In this document: positions 38,212-47,735 of the stretch, piece by piece | How the letters are laid out: each line of letters begins with the position of its first letter | How positions within the stretch are numbered: position 1 is the first letter of the stretch | DNA from: a virus | Length of the DNA: 50,592 nucleotides | Direction: 5' to 3' (one strand) | Virus record (IMG/VR): IMGVR_UViG_3300032278_004048 | Location: 1 to 50,592 of that record | The notes under the pieces: model-generated | Seen by the model: the letters and a program-made list of their open reading frames with translations, nothing else | Databases searched by the model: none | What the model was told of the DNA's origin: nothing | Translations under genes and position numbers: made by a program

Positions 38212-39167
38212 AATTCTGCATTGTAGGTCCAGGTATACAACCGATCCCACCGACGGGATGGGGCGCTATTGAGATTCTAACGGATGATATTAGAAAATCT
38301 CTACAAAAAGCGGGACACCAAGCTGAGATTATAAATGTTAAAAACATGAAGCTTGGTGCCGCGTTAATTAATCACATGAAGCCGGATGTAGTTCACATTC
38401 AGTACGATGAGCACATCGATATCGCTAAACTTATTAAATGTAAAAACATTGTAGTGACTAGTCACTTTGCGTATATGGGGAATAGGCAAAAGTGGGGTGG
38501 GTATTATTATAGAATTTTTTCTAAAACAACTACTTCTGATGTTAGGATTTGTTGTCTATCATCGGGGATTAAAGCAACTTACATTGATGGATGCGTTGAA
38601 GAAGATCGGTTGTTTGTCGTTCCGAATGGTGTCCGAACTGATTTGTTTGACTGTAATATCGAATGCCCCCGGCCGAATGATTCAATTTATTTAGCAAAAG
38701 TAGAAAACAGGAAAAGGCAGTACATTTATCACGGTATTGAAAATTTGTATTATGCCGGCCGGATCGTAGATGAGAAATTCCCGCAAGACCATCCCCGGCA
38801 TCTGGGCGAGTGGTCCAAAGAATTTCTCTACAAGAATCTAACCAATTTTGCTAACTTAGCTTTATTATCAGATGGTGAAGCCCATCCTCTTGTCTGCACC
38901 GAAGCCATGGCTGCTGGACTAGGCGTAGTAGTTTCAGAACCAGCTAAAGCTAATTTAGATCTAGATTTGCCATTCATTGATGTGATCCCAGATGAAAAAT
39001 TAGATGATACTGATTACGTCGCTAGCATATTAGAAAAAAACAGAAAAATATCGGTGACTATGCGAGATAAAATTAGAGAGTATGCTGTTAATAATTTTGA
39101 CTGGTCTCACGTGATAAATAATATTTACGTCCCCGAAATTAAGAGGATCATGAACGTTAAAGAGTAG
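38208..39167 (+). CDS. GT4-family glycosyltransferase (319 aa)
   Basis: ATGA overlap with the GT6 gene. GT-B features: PGIQPIPPTGWGAIEILTDDI at the start (acceptor side), VVHIQYDEH, VVPNGVRTDLF between the domains, and LSDGEAHPLVCTEAMAAGLGVVVSE as the GT4 donor motif, with the two Glu spaced E-x7-E. It would transfer a sugar with retention. The specificity is unknown; its place between GT6 and the GDP-fucose genes suggests it works on the same glycan. Confidence 0.87.
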   Translation: MKFCIVGPGIQPIPPTGWGAIEILTDDIRKSLQKAGHQAEIINVKNMKLGAALINHMKPDVVHIQYDEHIDIAKLIKCKNIVVTSHFAYMGNRQKWGGYYYRIFSKTTTSDVRICCLSSGIKATYIDGCVEEDRLFVVPNGVRTDLFDCNIECPRPNDSIYLAKVENRKRQYIYHGIENLYYAGRIVDEKFPQDHPRHLGEWSKEFLYKNLTNFANLALLSDGEAHPLVCTEAMAAGLGVVVSEPAKANLDLDLPFIDVIPDEKLDDTDYVASILEKNRKISVTMRDKIREYAVNNFDWSHVINNIYVPEIKRIMNVKE

Positions 39168-39169
39168 CC

Positions 39170-40117
39170 ATGGAAGTTTACGTCACTGGGGGTACCGGTT
39201 TAGTGGGTACCGCGTTTTATAATCACAAAGATCCAAGCATCAATTATACCGTCATTCCAGGTCCCTCAGCTGGTGGTCCAGATTTTTCTATTAGAGAAGA
39301 AACTCTAGATTTTTTTTCAAATAAAAAAATAGATGCTTTGGTTCATACCGCAGCCCGGGTCGGAGGTATCAAAGCTAATATCGATAACCCATTAGATTTT
39401 TACTCTCAAAATACTCGAATCAACACGAATGTTCTGGACGCAGCCGCAACTAATAACATTAAAAAATGCGTTTCATTTTTATCTACATGCGTTTACCCGA
39501 ATAAGTCAGAGTATCCGTTAATGGAAAAAAATATCCACACCGGTGAGCCTCATGAATCTAATTTTTCTTATGCTTATTCTAAGAGAATGCTAGACATTCA
39601 TTCAAGGGCAATCAATAAGCAGCTGGGATACCAATATTTTTGTGTGTCACCAAACAACCTTTATGGTATTAACGATAATTTCGATACTGACGATTCTCAC
39701 GTCATTCCAGGTATCATGATAAAGATACAAAACGCTAAGTTACAAAAAAAAGATACGGTAAACTTATGGGGAGACGGATCGCCTTTAAGAGAATTTACTT
39801 TTGCCAGTGATATTCCCGATCTGATTAGTTTTTTATTGAACAAAAACAATGTTGCTGGAGTGATTAATATCGGTAATACTACAAGCGAAATATCGATTAA
39901 AGAATTAGCAAAAAAGATAAAAAATGCTTTTAACTATCAGCTAAATTTATCTTGGGATTTAGAAAAACCAAACGGTCAGTTTCGAAAACCATCATCTAGT
40001 AAAAAATTAGAAGAACTTGGATATGATTTATCTATGTTTACGAATATAAACCATGGTATAACAAAAACCACCAGCTGGTTTCTAGAAAATTACCCAAACA
40101 TTAGGGGTGTAAGATGA
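39170..40117 (+). CDS. fcl: GDP-L-fucose synthase (315 aa)
   Basis: A short-chain dehydrogenase/epimerase: TGGTGLVGTAF at residues 6-16 binds NADP(H), HTAARVGGIKAN is typical of GDP-fucose synthase, STCVYP and the catalytic YAYSKRM (Tyr-x-x-x-Lys) follow, and LWGDGSPLREFTFASDI is a family hallmark. It turns GDP-4-keto-6-deoxymannose into GDP-L-fucose. The length matches the usual 310-325 aa. With the next gene it forms the full route from GDP-mannose to GDP-fucose, feeding the GT11 transferase. Confidence 0.92.
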   Translation: MEVYVTGGTGLVGTAFYNHKDPSINYTVIPGPSAGGPDFSIREETLDFFSNKKIDALVHTAARVGGIKANIDNPLDFYSQNTRINTNVLDAAATNNIKKCVSFLSTCVYPNKSEYPLMEKNIHTGEPHESNFSYAYSKRMLDIHSRAINKQLGYQYFCVSPNNLYGINDNFDTDDSHVIPGIMIKIQNAKLQKKDTVNLWGDGSPLREFTFASDIPDLISFLLNKNNVAGVINIGNTTSEISIKELAKKIKNAFNYQLNLSWDLEKPNGQFRKPSSSKKLEELGYDLSMFTNINHGITKTTSWFLENYPNIRGVR

Positions 40118-41085
40118 AAACTGCTCTAATAACCGGAGTAACCGGTCAAGATGGTTCTTATTTGGCTGAGCACCTATTATCATTAGGCTATTATGTAGTG
40201 GGCCTGAAAAGAAGAACTAGCTTAATCTGCACTGACCGGATCGATCAGATATTTGAGCACCCTAATTTTGAGCTAGAATATTTTGAGCTGGATGATCCAG
40301 GCGTAATATACCGCCTTATCAACAAGCACAAACCCCAAGAGATTTATAACTTAGCAGCTCAATCTCACGTAAGGGTAAGCTTTGATATCCCGCTATCGAC
40401 TACTAACACGATCGTCACTGGCGTTCTGAATATATTAGAAGCGATACGAAACACTGACCCTAGCATTAAGTTCTACCAAGCTAGCTCTTCAGAGATGTTT
40501 GGTGATAACCCAGACGTACCGCAAGATGAGTGGACTCGTTTATCTCCAGCTAGCCCGTACGCATGTGCCAAAGTGTATGCCCATCACTTAGTCAGAAATT
40601 ACCGAGAATCGTACGGTATTTTTGCGTGTAGTGGGATTCTTTTCAATCATGAATCTCCCAGGCGAGGAGAGACCTTTGTGACTAGAAAAATCACAATGGC
40701 TGCTGCTAAAATAAAAATGGGACTGCAAGAGAAGCTTTACCTCGGAAACTTAGAGTCTTTAAGGGACTGGGGTTATGCTGGTGATTATGTTAAAGCGATG
40801 CATTTGATGTTACAGCACAAGAAAGCTGATGATTACGTTATTGCTACCGGTAAATCGCGTTCGGTAATGGATTGGCTCGAAACTGTTTTCAATATTGCTG
40901 GTATTTCTATAGAAGAACATGTGGAAACAGATCAAAGGTTATTCCGTCCGCACGAAGTCCCACACTTACTCGGTAACGCTAATAAAGCAAAAGAAGTCTT
41001 GGGCTGGGAACCGGAAGTTACGTTTGAAGAATTAGCAAAAATGATGTATAAAGAGGATTTAATCGGTGTAAAAAGCGTGGATTAG
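40114..41085 (+). CDS. gmd: GDP-mannose 4,6-dehydratase (323 aa)
   Basis: ATGA overlap with fcl. TGVTGQDGSYLAEHLL (residues 7-22) is the NADP site, YNLAAQSHVRVSFD and SSSEMFGD are highly typical, and SPYACAKVYAHH holds the catalytic Tyr-x-x-x-Lys. NHESPRRGETFVTRKI and SLRDWGYAGDYVKAM confirm the family. It removes water from GDP-mannose to give the 4-keto-6-deoxy intermediate used by fcl. The gene order here is fcl then gmd, the reverse of many bacterial clusters. The length is a little short of the usual 340-370 aa. Confidence 0.93.
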   Translation: MKTALITGVTGQDGSYLAEHLLSLGYYVVGLKRRTSLICTDRIDQIFEHPNFELEYFELDDPGVIYRLINKHKPQEIYNLAAQSHVRVSFDIPLSTTNTIVTGVLNILEAIRNTDPSIKFYQASSSEMFGDNPDVPQDEWTRLSPASPYACAKVYAHHLVRNYRESYGIFACSGILFNHESPRRGETFVTRKITMAAAKIKMGLQEKLYLGNLESLRDWGYAGDYVKAMHLMLQHKKADDYVIATGKSRSVMDWLETVFNIAGISIEEHVETDQRLFRPHEVPHLLGNANKAKEVLGWEPEVTFEELAKMMYKEDLIGVKSVD

Positions 41086-41100
41086 TATTATAATTAATTA

Positions 41101-41979
41101 ATGTCTATAGATACGAATAACGAGTTGCCTATATTACCCAACCACAAACCCCACATTTCATATTCTGAAATCCGTAACTGGAAAGAATGCGCTTGGCGTC
41201 ACAAATTAGCCTATATCGATAAGCTTGATGTTTTTGAGTACTCACCGTACCTCTCATACGGTACAGCTATACATGACGGAGTTGAGAATTTTCTTTTAAC
41301 CGGTAAGATGGATATCCAGAAAGTTTTAGATAACATAACTAATGCGTGGGAAAAGCACGGGTTTGATACTGACAAGCATATCCAAGAGCAAGCCGCTATT
41401 AGATCAGCTAATTGCTGGAAACCAAAAGAGCATGTCTGGTTAGATACTTGGCTCGATTATGCTAGAACAACGCTAAATGACCTCCCAGATTTTCTAAAAG
41501 AAACCTTTGGCGATTATGAAGTAGTCAGCGCTGAAGAACAGCTGTATGAGCATGTTCCAGCTGTTAATACTTATTTCAAGGGTTTCATAGACGCTGTAAT
41601 CAAGACAAAAGACAAAAAAGGCAAAGAAACTTATTGGGTAATCGATTGGAAAACAGCTGGTGATAAAGGGTGGTATGCATCAAAGAGAAGAGATATTCTT
41701 ACTTGGGCTCAAATAGCACTTTATAAACATTTCTGGCGAAATAAAAACAACATTGATATAAAATCTGTCAAGTGTGGTTTTGTTCTTTTGAAACGGGGCG
41801 CACCAGCCGGTGAGACCTGCGAATTAGTAAAAGTTTCAGTCGGTCCCAAAGCCGAAGAAAAATGTACCGCGATGCTACGTAGCATGGTTCTCTCGATGAA
41901 GAGAGGTCTTTTTCTTAAAAATAGAAATTCTTGCTTATTTTGTAATTTTAAGGGAACAGAAAATTGTCCGGGTAGTTAA
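41101..41979 (+). CDS. PD-(D/E)XK nuclease, RecB/Cas4-like with Fe-S cysteines (292 aa)
   Basis: Start after an A+T-rich gap. SYSEIRNWKECAWRHK opens the RecB-type nuclease, GTAIHDGVENF follows, and the active site is E (SAEEQ), D in FKGFIDAVI and D-W-K in YWVIDWKTA; QIALYKHFW is the QxxxY-like motif. One Cys near the start (KECAW) and three near the end (CLFCNFKGTENC) match the four-Cys iron-sulfur site of Cas4/AddB-type enzymes. It likely trims DNA ends in recombination or replication. It is an odd member among the sugar genes. Confidence 0.85.
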   Translation: MSIDTNNELPILPNHKPHISYSEIRNWKECAWRHKLAYIDKLDVFEYSPYLSYGTAIHDGVENFLLTGKMDIQKVLDNITNAWEKHGFDTDKHIQEQAAIRSANCWKPKEHVWLDTWLDYARTTLNDLPDFLKETFGDYEVVSAEEQLYEHVPAVNTYFKGFIDAVIKTKDKKGKETYWVIDWKTAGDKGWYASKRRDILTWAQIALYKHFWRNKNNIDIKSVKCGFVLLKRGAPAGETCELVKVSVGPKAEEKCTAMLRSMVLSMKRGLFLKNRNSCLFCNFKGTENCPGS

Positions 41980-42019
41980 CTCTACAAATTAAATTCTTAA
42001 TATTTTTCAGGTGGTAAGA

Positions 42020-43273
42020 ATGGAAAAATACAAAATACTCTTAATATCTGATCATGCCCTAAGCCCATCGGGCGTCGGGACACAATCACGCTTTTTAGCT
42101 CATGGGCTAATCGAAAAAGGGTGCTGGACATTTCGGCAACTCGGCGGTGCTTTAAAACACGATGATTACAACATGGTCCAAGCGGGAGATGATTTTCTAA
42201 TCAAACCAGTTGATGGTTTTGGTACCGTTGAGATGATTCGCTCTTTGCTAGTTTCAGAAAAACCAGATATCATCTTGCTCTTCACAGACCCCAGGTTTTT
42301 TGTGTGGCTTTGGCAGATCGAAGATGAGATTCATCAGGTATGCCCAATAGCATACTGGCATGTTTGGGATAATTACCCCCGGCCAGATTTCAATGACAAG
42401 TATTACGAATCAACTGACTTGATTAACTGTCATTCTTATTTATCATACGAAATTGTTAAAGAGAAGTGGCCCGAAAGAGCAAACTTTATTCCCCATGCTC
42501 TTCCGAAAGATGTTTTTTATAAAATAAGCGATAATAAAATAAAGCTAGCCAGAAGAGATTTGCTTGGAAAAGATAGGGAAGATGATTTTGTTTTATTTTG
42601 GATCAACCGGAATGCAAAACGAAAGAGACCTTCCGACTTGCTTTGGGCTTGGAAAAAATTTCTAGATCAAATCGAAGATAAAAACGGAAGAAAACCCGCT
42701 ACATTAGTGATGCACACTGATCCCTATGATCAAGAGGGTCCGAACTTAGTTGAAATAGCTAGAAAGCTTGATATAGAAGATAATATCTTTTTCTCAACTC
42801 AACGCGTCGGTTTCGAAGAAATCAACATTCTTCATAACACGGCTGATTGTTGCATTAATATATCTTACGCTGAAGGTTTTGGTTTAGGAACCCTAGAAGC
42901 AATGCAGACCGGGACTCCGATTATTGCTACTAAGACCGGCGGGTTAACACGTCAAGTAGAAGATCACCGAGATGGTACAGAGAACGGAGTGGCTTTACCG
43001 GTAGAGATGCAATCTTTGGTTGGTTCTCAAAATGTTCCTTTTATTTATGAAGATTACGTTAGCGTAGATACGGTAGCTAGTGCCATTAAATCTATTTACG
43101 ATTTAAGCCCAGAAGAACGAGAGAAGCTTGGCAAAAAATGCATGGATTATGTCGATTCAGAGTTTGCTTTTGAAGACACTGTTGATAAGTGGCATGATAC
43201 TTTGTTAAAAACTATAAACGATTGGAAAGAGGGAAAATCTGTAACAAACAGGTTTGATTTAATAGAGATATGA
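42020..43273 (+). CDS. GT4-family glycosyltransferase (417 aa)
   Basis: ATG at 42020 is favoured because AGGTGG lies five bases upstream; GTG at 42011 is the alternative. GT-B signs: ISDHALSPSGVGTQSRFLA at the start, FWINRNAKRKRPSDLLWAW at the start of the second domain, and ISYAEGFGLGTLEAMQTGTPIIATKTGG as the nucleotide-sugar site with E-x7-E. It is a retaining transferase of unknown sugar. ATGA overlap with the next gene points to an operon. Confidence 0.88.
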   Translation: MEKYKILLISDHALSPSGVGTQSRFLAHGLIEKGCWTFRQLGGALKHDDYNMVQAGDDFLIKPVDGFGTVEMIRSLLVSEKPDIILLFTDPRFFVWLWQIEDEIHQVCPIAYWHVWDNYPRPDFNDKYYESTDLINCHSYLSYEIVKEKWPERANFIPHALPKDVFYKISDNKIKLARRDLLGKDREDDFVLFWINRNAKRKRPSDLLWAWKKFLDQIEDKNGRKPATLVMHTDPYDQEGPNLVEIARKLDIEDNIFFSTQRVGFEEINILHNTADCCINISYAEGFGLGTLEAMQTGTPIIATKTGGLTRQVEDHRDGTENGVALPVEMQSLVGSQNVPFIYEDYVSVDTVASAIKSIYDLSPEEREKLGKKCMDYVDSEFAFEDTVDKWHDTLLKTINDWKEGKSVTNRFDLIEI

Positions 43274-44430
43274 AAAACGTATTAATTCGTGGACCTTTGT
43301 TGAATTCAGCTGGATATGGTGTTCATTCCAGGCAGATTTTTTCTTACGTGGAAAGTAAAGAAAACTGTACAATAAGCTCTCAAGTTACTCCGTGGGGTAT
43401 TTGCCCGTTTTATCTAGATGGAACTCTTGAAAACGGTTTGATCGGTAGGATAATAAATACTTCTTTACCGTCTGATTACTCAGCCAACGTATCACTTCAG
43501 ATTCAGCTTCCAAATGAGTGGGATCCTAATATTGCAGATTTTAATATTGGTATCACCGCTGGTGTTGAGACAGACCGGTGTTCTAAGGAATGGGTTGATT
43601 GTGTGAATGCGATGGATTTAGTTATCGTACCATCATCTCACACTAAGAAAAGCTTCGAGAACTCTGGCGAAATAAAAACAAGAATTGAGATAGTCCCAGA
43701 GTACATCCAGCCAGCAATGCTCGAGCAAAAGTTAGAACCGATGAATCTTGATGTGAAGACGAAATTTAACTTTTTAATGTTTGGATTGATAACGGGTCAA
43801 ACTCCAGAATCAGACAGGAAAAATACTTTTTACGGGATCAAGTGGTTGTGTGAAACGTTCAAAGATGATAAAGACGTTGGTATAGTGGTTAAAACCAACT
43901 TGGGAAGAATGAGCGTTATCGATCGAAAAGATACCGAGTTTATCCTGAGGAAGTTAATCGAAGAAGTCCGTGTCGGGGAGTACCCAAAAGTTTACTTATC
44001 TCACGGGATGATGACGGATCACGAAGTGTCGGCTTTGTATAGAAGCAAAGATATCCATGCTTTAGTCTCATTTACTCGAGGTGAGGGTTACGGTTTGCCG
44101 TTGCTAGAAGCCGCAGCTAGCGGCTTACCAGTCATGGCGACGAAGTGGTCGGGTCACATGGATTTCTTAAGTAGCATCAGGTTTTCTGGGTTTGAGTATG
44201 ACATGATCGACGTCCACCCGTCGCGAATTGACGATCACGTATTCATACCCGGTTGCCGCTGGGCTCACCCGAAAGAGAAAGAGGCAAAAAAACGTCTCAA
44301 AAAAATAAAAGATTCTTATAAAGTTCCGGTTGAATGGGCACATTCTGGTGCAGAGATACTGAAAAATAAGCTAAATTCTGAAAAAGTCTTCGAAATTTAC
44401 GACAAGGTACTGCAAGATATATTATCATGA
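43270..44430 (+). CDS. GT4-family glycosyltransferase (386 aa)
   Basis: GPLLNSAGYGVHSRQIF at the N-terminus marks the acceptor side, GVETDRCSKEWVDC and VPSSHTKKSFENSG follow, and the donor site is FTRGEGYGLPLLEAAASGLPVMATKWSG. The C-terminus is Lys-rich and helical. It probably works in series with its neighbour at 42020. The gene after it starts within its stop, linking the sugar genes to the late sigma gene by overlaps. Confidence 0.87.
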   Translation: MKNVLIRGPLLNSAGYGVHSRQIFSYVESKENCTISSQVTPWGICPFYLDGTLENGLIGRIINTSLPSDYSANVSLQIQLPNEWDPNIADFNIGITAGVETDRCSKEWVDCVNAMDLVIVPSSHTKKSFENSGEIKTRIEIVPEYIQPAMLEQKLEPMNLDVKTKFNFLMFGLITGQTPESDRKNTFYGIKWLCETFKDDKDVGIVVKTNLGRMSVIDRKDTEFILRKLIEEVRVGEYPKVYLSHGMMTDHEVSALYRSKDIHALVSFTRGEGYGLPLLEAAASGLPVMATKWSGHMDFLSSIRFSGFEYDMIDVHPSRIDDHVFIPGCRWAHPKEKEAKKRLKKIKDSYKVPVEWAHSGAEILKNKLNSEKVFEIYDKVLQDILS

Positions 44431-44750
44431 GCGTAACAGCTATTATTATAATAACAGTACTTTCGCTGCTTTTGGGTGCATCAACATATTTTGCTTTCAA
44501 GTTTGCAATGATTTTACTGAATGTAGAAGACGCATTAGAAGAGAGCTTAGATGTTTTGGATGAAAGATACGCATCAATATCTAGAGTATTAGAGATACCA
44601 GTATTTTATGACAGCCCAGAAGTAAAACAGGTAATTTCGGATATTGATGAGTGTCGTGATGCAATTCTTGGAATAGCTTCTTCTTTGTCAAGCAATGTTT
44701 CTTCTAAGGACAATGAGGAAACGTACCTTGAAGAAGAAAAGAAAGATTAG
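44427..44750 (+). CDS. Small membrane-anchored protein (107 aa)
   Basis: A single N-terminal membrane segment (TAIIIITVLSLLLGASTYFAF) is followed by an acidic helix (VEDALEESLDVLDERY) and a polar, acidic tail. Proteins of this build are found next to gp55 in marine T4-like phages, but no function is known. It overlaps the late sigma gene by about 38 bases and the preceding transferase gene by four. Confidence 0.65.
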   Translation: MSVTAIIIITVLSLLLGASTYFAFKFAMILLNVEDALEESLDVLDERYASISRVLEIPVFYDSPEVKQVISDIDECRDAILGIASSLSSNVSSKDNEETYLEEEKKD

Positions 44751-45456
44751 AAGAAATCCTGGCCAAAAAAGGAACATGTATTTTAATAAAGATACTCAAG
44801 CAGCAATAATTGAGTTTCAGGGTTTAGAATGCCAAAAAGAAAAAGAAAAACTTTATAACGAAAAAATACATCAAGCGTTTGAGAAGTTGGCTGAGAGCCT
44901 GATCTTTGTTTACGGTTTCAAAGCAGGCTCAGACCGCATTGAGACGATAAAAACCGACTGCGTATCTTTCCTTTATGAGACTATCCGAAAGTGGGACCAC
45001 ACCCGCGGGACAAAAGCGTTTTCTTACTTTAATGTTGTTGCGAAGAATTGGCTAATAATAAATTCTAGGCAACACAGAAAAAACACTATTCGAAACGTAA
45101 GTCTTTCTGACATGGAAACTATGTCAAAAAAAGATAAGTCCGCAGTCGCTTCTTCTCAAATTGCCGAGGCTCCAGATCAGATCATGATTGATGCTGGCAG
45201 GAGAGAGGAGATTGTAAAAGTTTTAGAGATCATTAAAAAACGAGTCACTAAAGAGAACGAAAAGCTTTGCATCCACGCCATCACTGCTGTTTTCGAAAAA
45301 ATAGATCACTTAGATTTTTTAAACAAGCGTGCTATTTATGTCTATGTAAGGGAAATATCTGGCCTCACTCCGAAAAAATTATCCGTGGCAATGTCTTCGA
45401 TTAGAAAGCACTATAAAGATATTGTTCATGATAAGAGGTTAGTAGATATTTTTTAG
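44713..45456 (+). CDS. 55: Late-transcription sigma factor, T4 gp55-like (247 aa)
   Basis: ATG at 44713 follows tAAGGAca. The order KLAESLIFVYGFKA, then TIRKWDHTRGTKAFSYFNVVAKNWLI, is the sigma region 2-like core of gp55-type proteins, and RKNTIRNVSLSDME follows. gp55 replaces the host sigma factor, reads only a TATAAATA-type -10 box and works with the sliding clamp and gp33. It is longer than T4 gp55 (185 aa), as is usual in phages from marine T4-like groups. It sits just before the baseplate genes that it should help to express. Confidence 0.8.
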   Translation: MRKRTLKKKRKIRRNPGQKRNMYFNKDTQAAIIEFQGLECQKEKEKLYNEKIHQAFEKLAESLIFVYGFKAGSDRIETIKTDCVSFLYETIRKWDHTRGTKAFSYFNVVAKNWLIINSRQHRKNTIRNVSLSDMETMSKKDKSAVASSQIAEAPDQIMIDAGRREEIVKVLEIIKKRVTKENEKLCIHAITAVFEKIDHLDFLNKRAIYVYVREISGLTPKKLSVAMSSIRKHYKDIVHDKRLVDIF

Positions 45457-45463
45457 GTTTATA

Positions 45464-45832
45464 ATGATGATGGACGAATTAACAACAGCTTTAGATAAAG
45501 TCAAAAAGATAGAAGAGAAGACTAAGAAGTTCGAAGAAATGCTTTCTGAATTAGTTTCTTCTGGCGATAGAAAGAAACTGCTGTGGAAAGAGATTTATGA
45601 GAATGCTAACTTAGACAGGCAGAATGCTTATGTGTTATTTGTGGAAGCATACACACAGATGCGGACTGGAATTGCTGAACACGCGGCCGTCGGCGCAATC
45701 CTTTCCAAATACCTAGAGAGAATGGGAAAGTCAAACGAGCAGTTATTAAAGTTATCCGAGATCATAGCTCGAGCAGAACAAGAAAACAGTAAGATAGATC
45801 CCGATGACCTATTTTCTCAGATTAAAGATTAA
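45464..45832 (+). CDS. Hypothetical coiled-coil protein (122 aa)
   Basis: Mostly helical, with heptad-like stretches LTTALDKVKKIEEKTKKFEEM and YLERMGKSNEQLLKLSEII. No Cys or membrane part. It lies eight bases after gp55 and four before the gp5-like gene, where T4-like marine phages often carry a small conserved protein. It might be a baseplate assembly factor or a gp33-like co-activator; the sequence does not decide. Confidence 0.6.
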   Translation: MMMDELTTALDKVKKIEEKTKKFEEMLSELVSSGDRKKLLWKEIYENANLDRQNAYVLFVEAYTQMRTGIAEHAAVGAILSKYLERMGKSNEQLLKLSEIIARAEQENSKIDPDDLFSQIKD

Positions 45833-45835
45833 ATT

Positions 45836-47734
45836 ATGCCTATAAATGAATCAGGCAAAACAGCTGTTGGTCTTTCTCCGACGCTTGAAGATCTAGTCGG
45901 ATCAGAGGTATTTACTCAAGCTGTAGTGATAGATGTTATTTATGATCCCGGTGCTTTTCTAAAGCAAGATCCCGATTATTTGAAAGCTAAATACCCAGAT
46001 GTAGATGAACCTTTACTAGCGAGAGCGCCTCGAAATGCTATAATTGCTCGTATCTTAAACCAGGGTGCTGCAAAATCAGGCGGAAGAAATATTTTATGCT
46101 TGCCGTTTTTCCCACCTCATTTATGTTTTCCCGTTAAACCAGGCGAGCACGTTTGGCTTACTTCCGCTGGAGGCCACGGCACTGCAACTAATGTCTTATT
46201 CTGGCTGTGCCGTGTACCATCGTGGGATGATACTGATGATCTGAATTACACGCATGATTCTCGAGCAGATAATTATGGTGTCGCCCTACCGGCTTCGGAA
46301 GCAGATGAAGCTGAAGGTGATAACCCAAAATCTAAATTAGCTACTAGCGAGTTGATTTTTGGGTATCCTAATGGTCGAGCAAAAAAAGAAGAAACTTTTA
46401 ACATAGATGGCGGCCCCCATGCTTACACGAATATAATCTTAAAGTCTTTGGCTTATAAATCTTTTAAGCCTGAACCAGTTCCCAGGTTAACCAAGCGACC
46501 CGGTGATTTTGTGATCCAGGGTTCTAATAACACCAGCATATCATTAGGAACGACAAGAGGTTTCCCTGGGGGTTTTGCTGAAGCAGCTGATGAAAAAACT
46601 CGATTAGATAAAGGTTTTACCCCAGAGAGCACAATCAAATTATCTGAAGATGAGAAAAATATAGGATCAACCGCGACATTGTCAGATCCGTCAGATCCTG
46701 ATTCTAAACCAGCGTTAAAGGATATAGCTGCAGCTATCGATATTGTTGTGGGAAGGGGATTAAGGGTAAGAGCAGCGGGTGGTCCAAAGTTACCAACAGC
46801 CGACGCTGACCCGCCATTAGATGCCATGGCAGATGGCCACCCACCAACATATCCAAGAATTAAATTGGCAGTAAATCCAAAAGATTCTGTTGAGAAGAAT
46901 GATGATGATTCGGATAATAAAGGTGAAGATCGTAACGTAGCATCCGATGCTCAACCTGAGATTGTTGAGACTTCAAAAAACCCTCAAGCTTATGTAGATG
47001 ATGTCCAAGATAACGCATTTGATAATATCACTGAGGGAGATCCCGATTTTCGTTACGATGCTAGCCGAATTTACATGACTGCTGATTCTAAACCAGACGA
47101 AGATTTCGGTTTAAGTGATCAGATGGGAGAGATCGGTGGCGTAAATCTTGTAGAACAGAATCACGAGGGCGCGTCTATCATTGTAAAATCAGATAACATT
47201 CGAATCATTGCAAGAAAAGATCCGGATGATACTGAGAAGAAATTTTCTAATGGTTCTATCAGGATCATCAAAGAGGGAAAGGTGCCAGATGCGGCAGCTG
47301 GAGCTGAATCAGCCGACGAACGTGCAATAATATCTATAGAACCAAACGGAACAATCTATATTGATGGCCCGAGGATAGTAATTGGAAACGGTCGACCCAC
47401 CCCACCCGGCCCTGTACCGATGGAACACGGTGGTAACGGCCAACATGTTTTTATTGGTGGAGAAGACGCAACTGAGTCGATGGTACTGGGCGAAGCTTTC
47501 GCTGATGCGATACTTGCTGGCTTTACCGATATAATATCAGCAATAGGCGGTACCGCTACATCACCGGCAATGGTGACAGAAACGAAATCCGATCCAGCCG
47601 GCTTAGCCGGTCCACCCGCCCTCGGAAACATGGGTACCCCGATCCACTTAACAGCACCTACAGGCCAAAATATTTTAGATAAGCTTGCTGAAAATTTAAC
47701 AAATGCTTTAAGCCAAGTCGGAAAGACAAAGTAG
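45836..47734 (+). CDS. 5: Baseplate hub / gp5-like protein (632 aa)
   Basis: The N-terminal part (FTQAVVIDVIYDPGAFLK, ILCLPFFPPHLCFPVKPGEHVWL) looks like the OB-fold domain at the base of the gp5 spike. The C-terminal part has SIEPNGTIYIDGPRIVIGNG and Gly/Asn-rich strands consistent with a spike or beta-helix. No lysozyme catalytic signature (E-x8-D/C-x5-T) is visible, so it may lack the cell-wall enzyme that T4 gp5 carries. The long polar middle (Asp/Glu-rich) is unusual. Its place just before gp25 and gp6 fits a central hub protein. Confidence 0.65.
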   Translation: MPINESGKTAVGLSPTLEDLVGSEVFTQAVVIDVIYDPGAFLKQDPDYLKAKYPDVDEPLLARAPRNAIIARILNQGAAKSGGRNILCLPFFPPHLCFPVKPGEHVWLTSAGGHGTATNVLFWLCRVPSWDDTDDLNYTHDSRADNYGVALPASEADEAEGDNPKSKLATSELIFGYPNGRAKKEETFNIDGGPHAYTNIILKSLAYKSFKPEPVPRLTKRPGDFVIQGSNNTSISLGTTRGFPGGFAEAADEKTRLDKGFTPESTIKLSEDEKNIGSTATLSDPSDPDSKPALKDIAAAIDIVVGRGLRVRAAGGPKLPTADADPPLDAMADGHPPTYPRIKLAVNPKDSVEKNDDDSDNKGEDRNVASDAQPEIVETSKNPQAYVDDVQDNAFDNITEGDPDFRYDASRIYMTADSKPDEDFGLSDQMGEIGGVNLVEQNHEGASIIVKSDNIRIIARKDPDDTEKKFSNGSIRIIKEGKVPDAAAGAESADERAIISIEPNGTIYIDGPRIVIGNGRPTPPGPVPMEHGGNGQHVFIGGEDATESMVLGEAFADAILAGFTDIISAIGGTATSPAMVTETKSDPAGLAGPPALGNMGTPIHLTAPTGQNILDKLAENLTNALSQVGKTK

Positions 47735-47735
47735 C

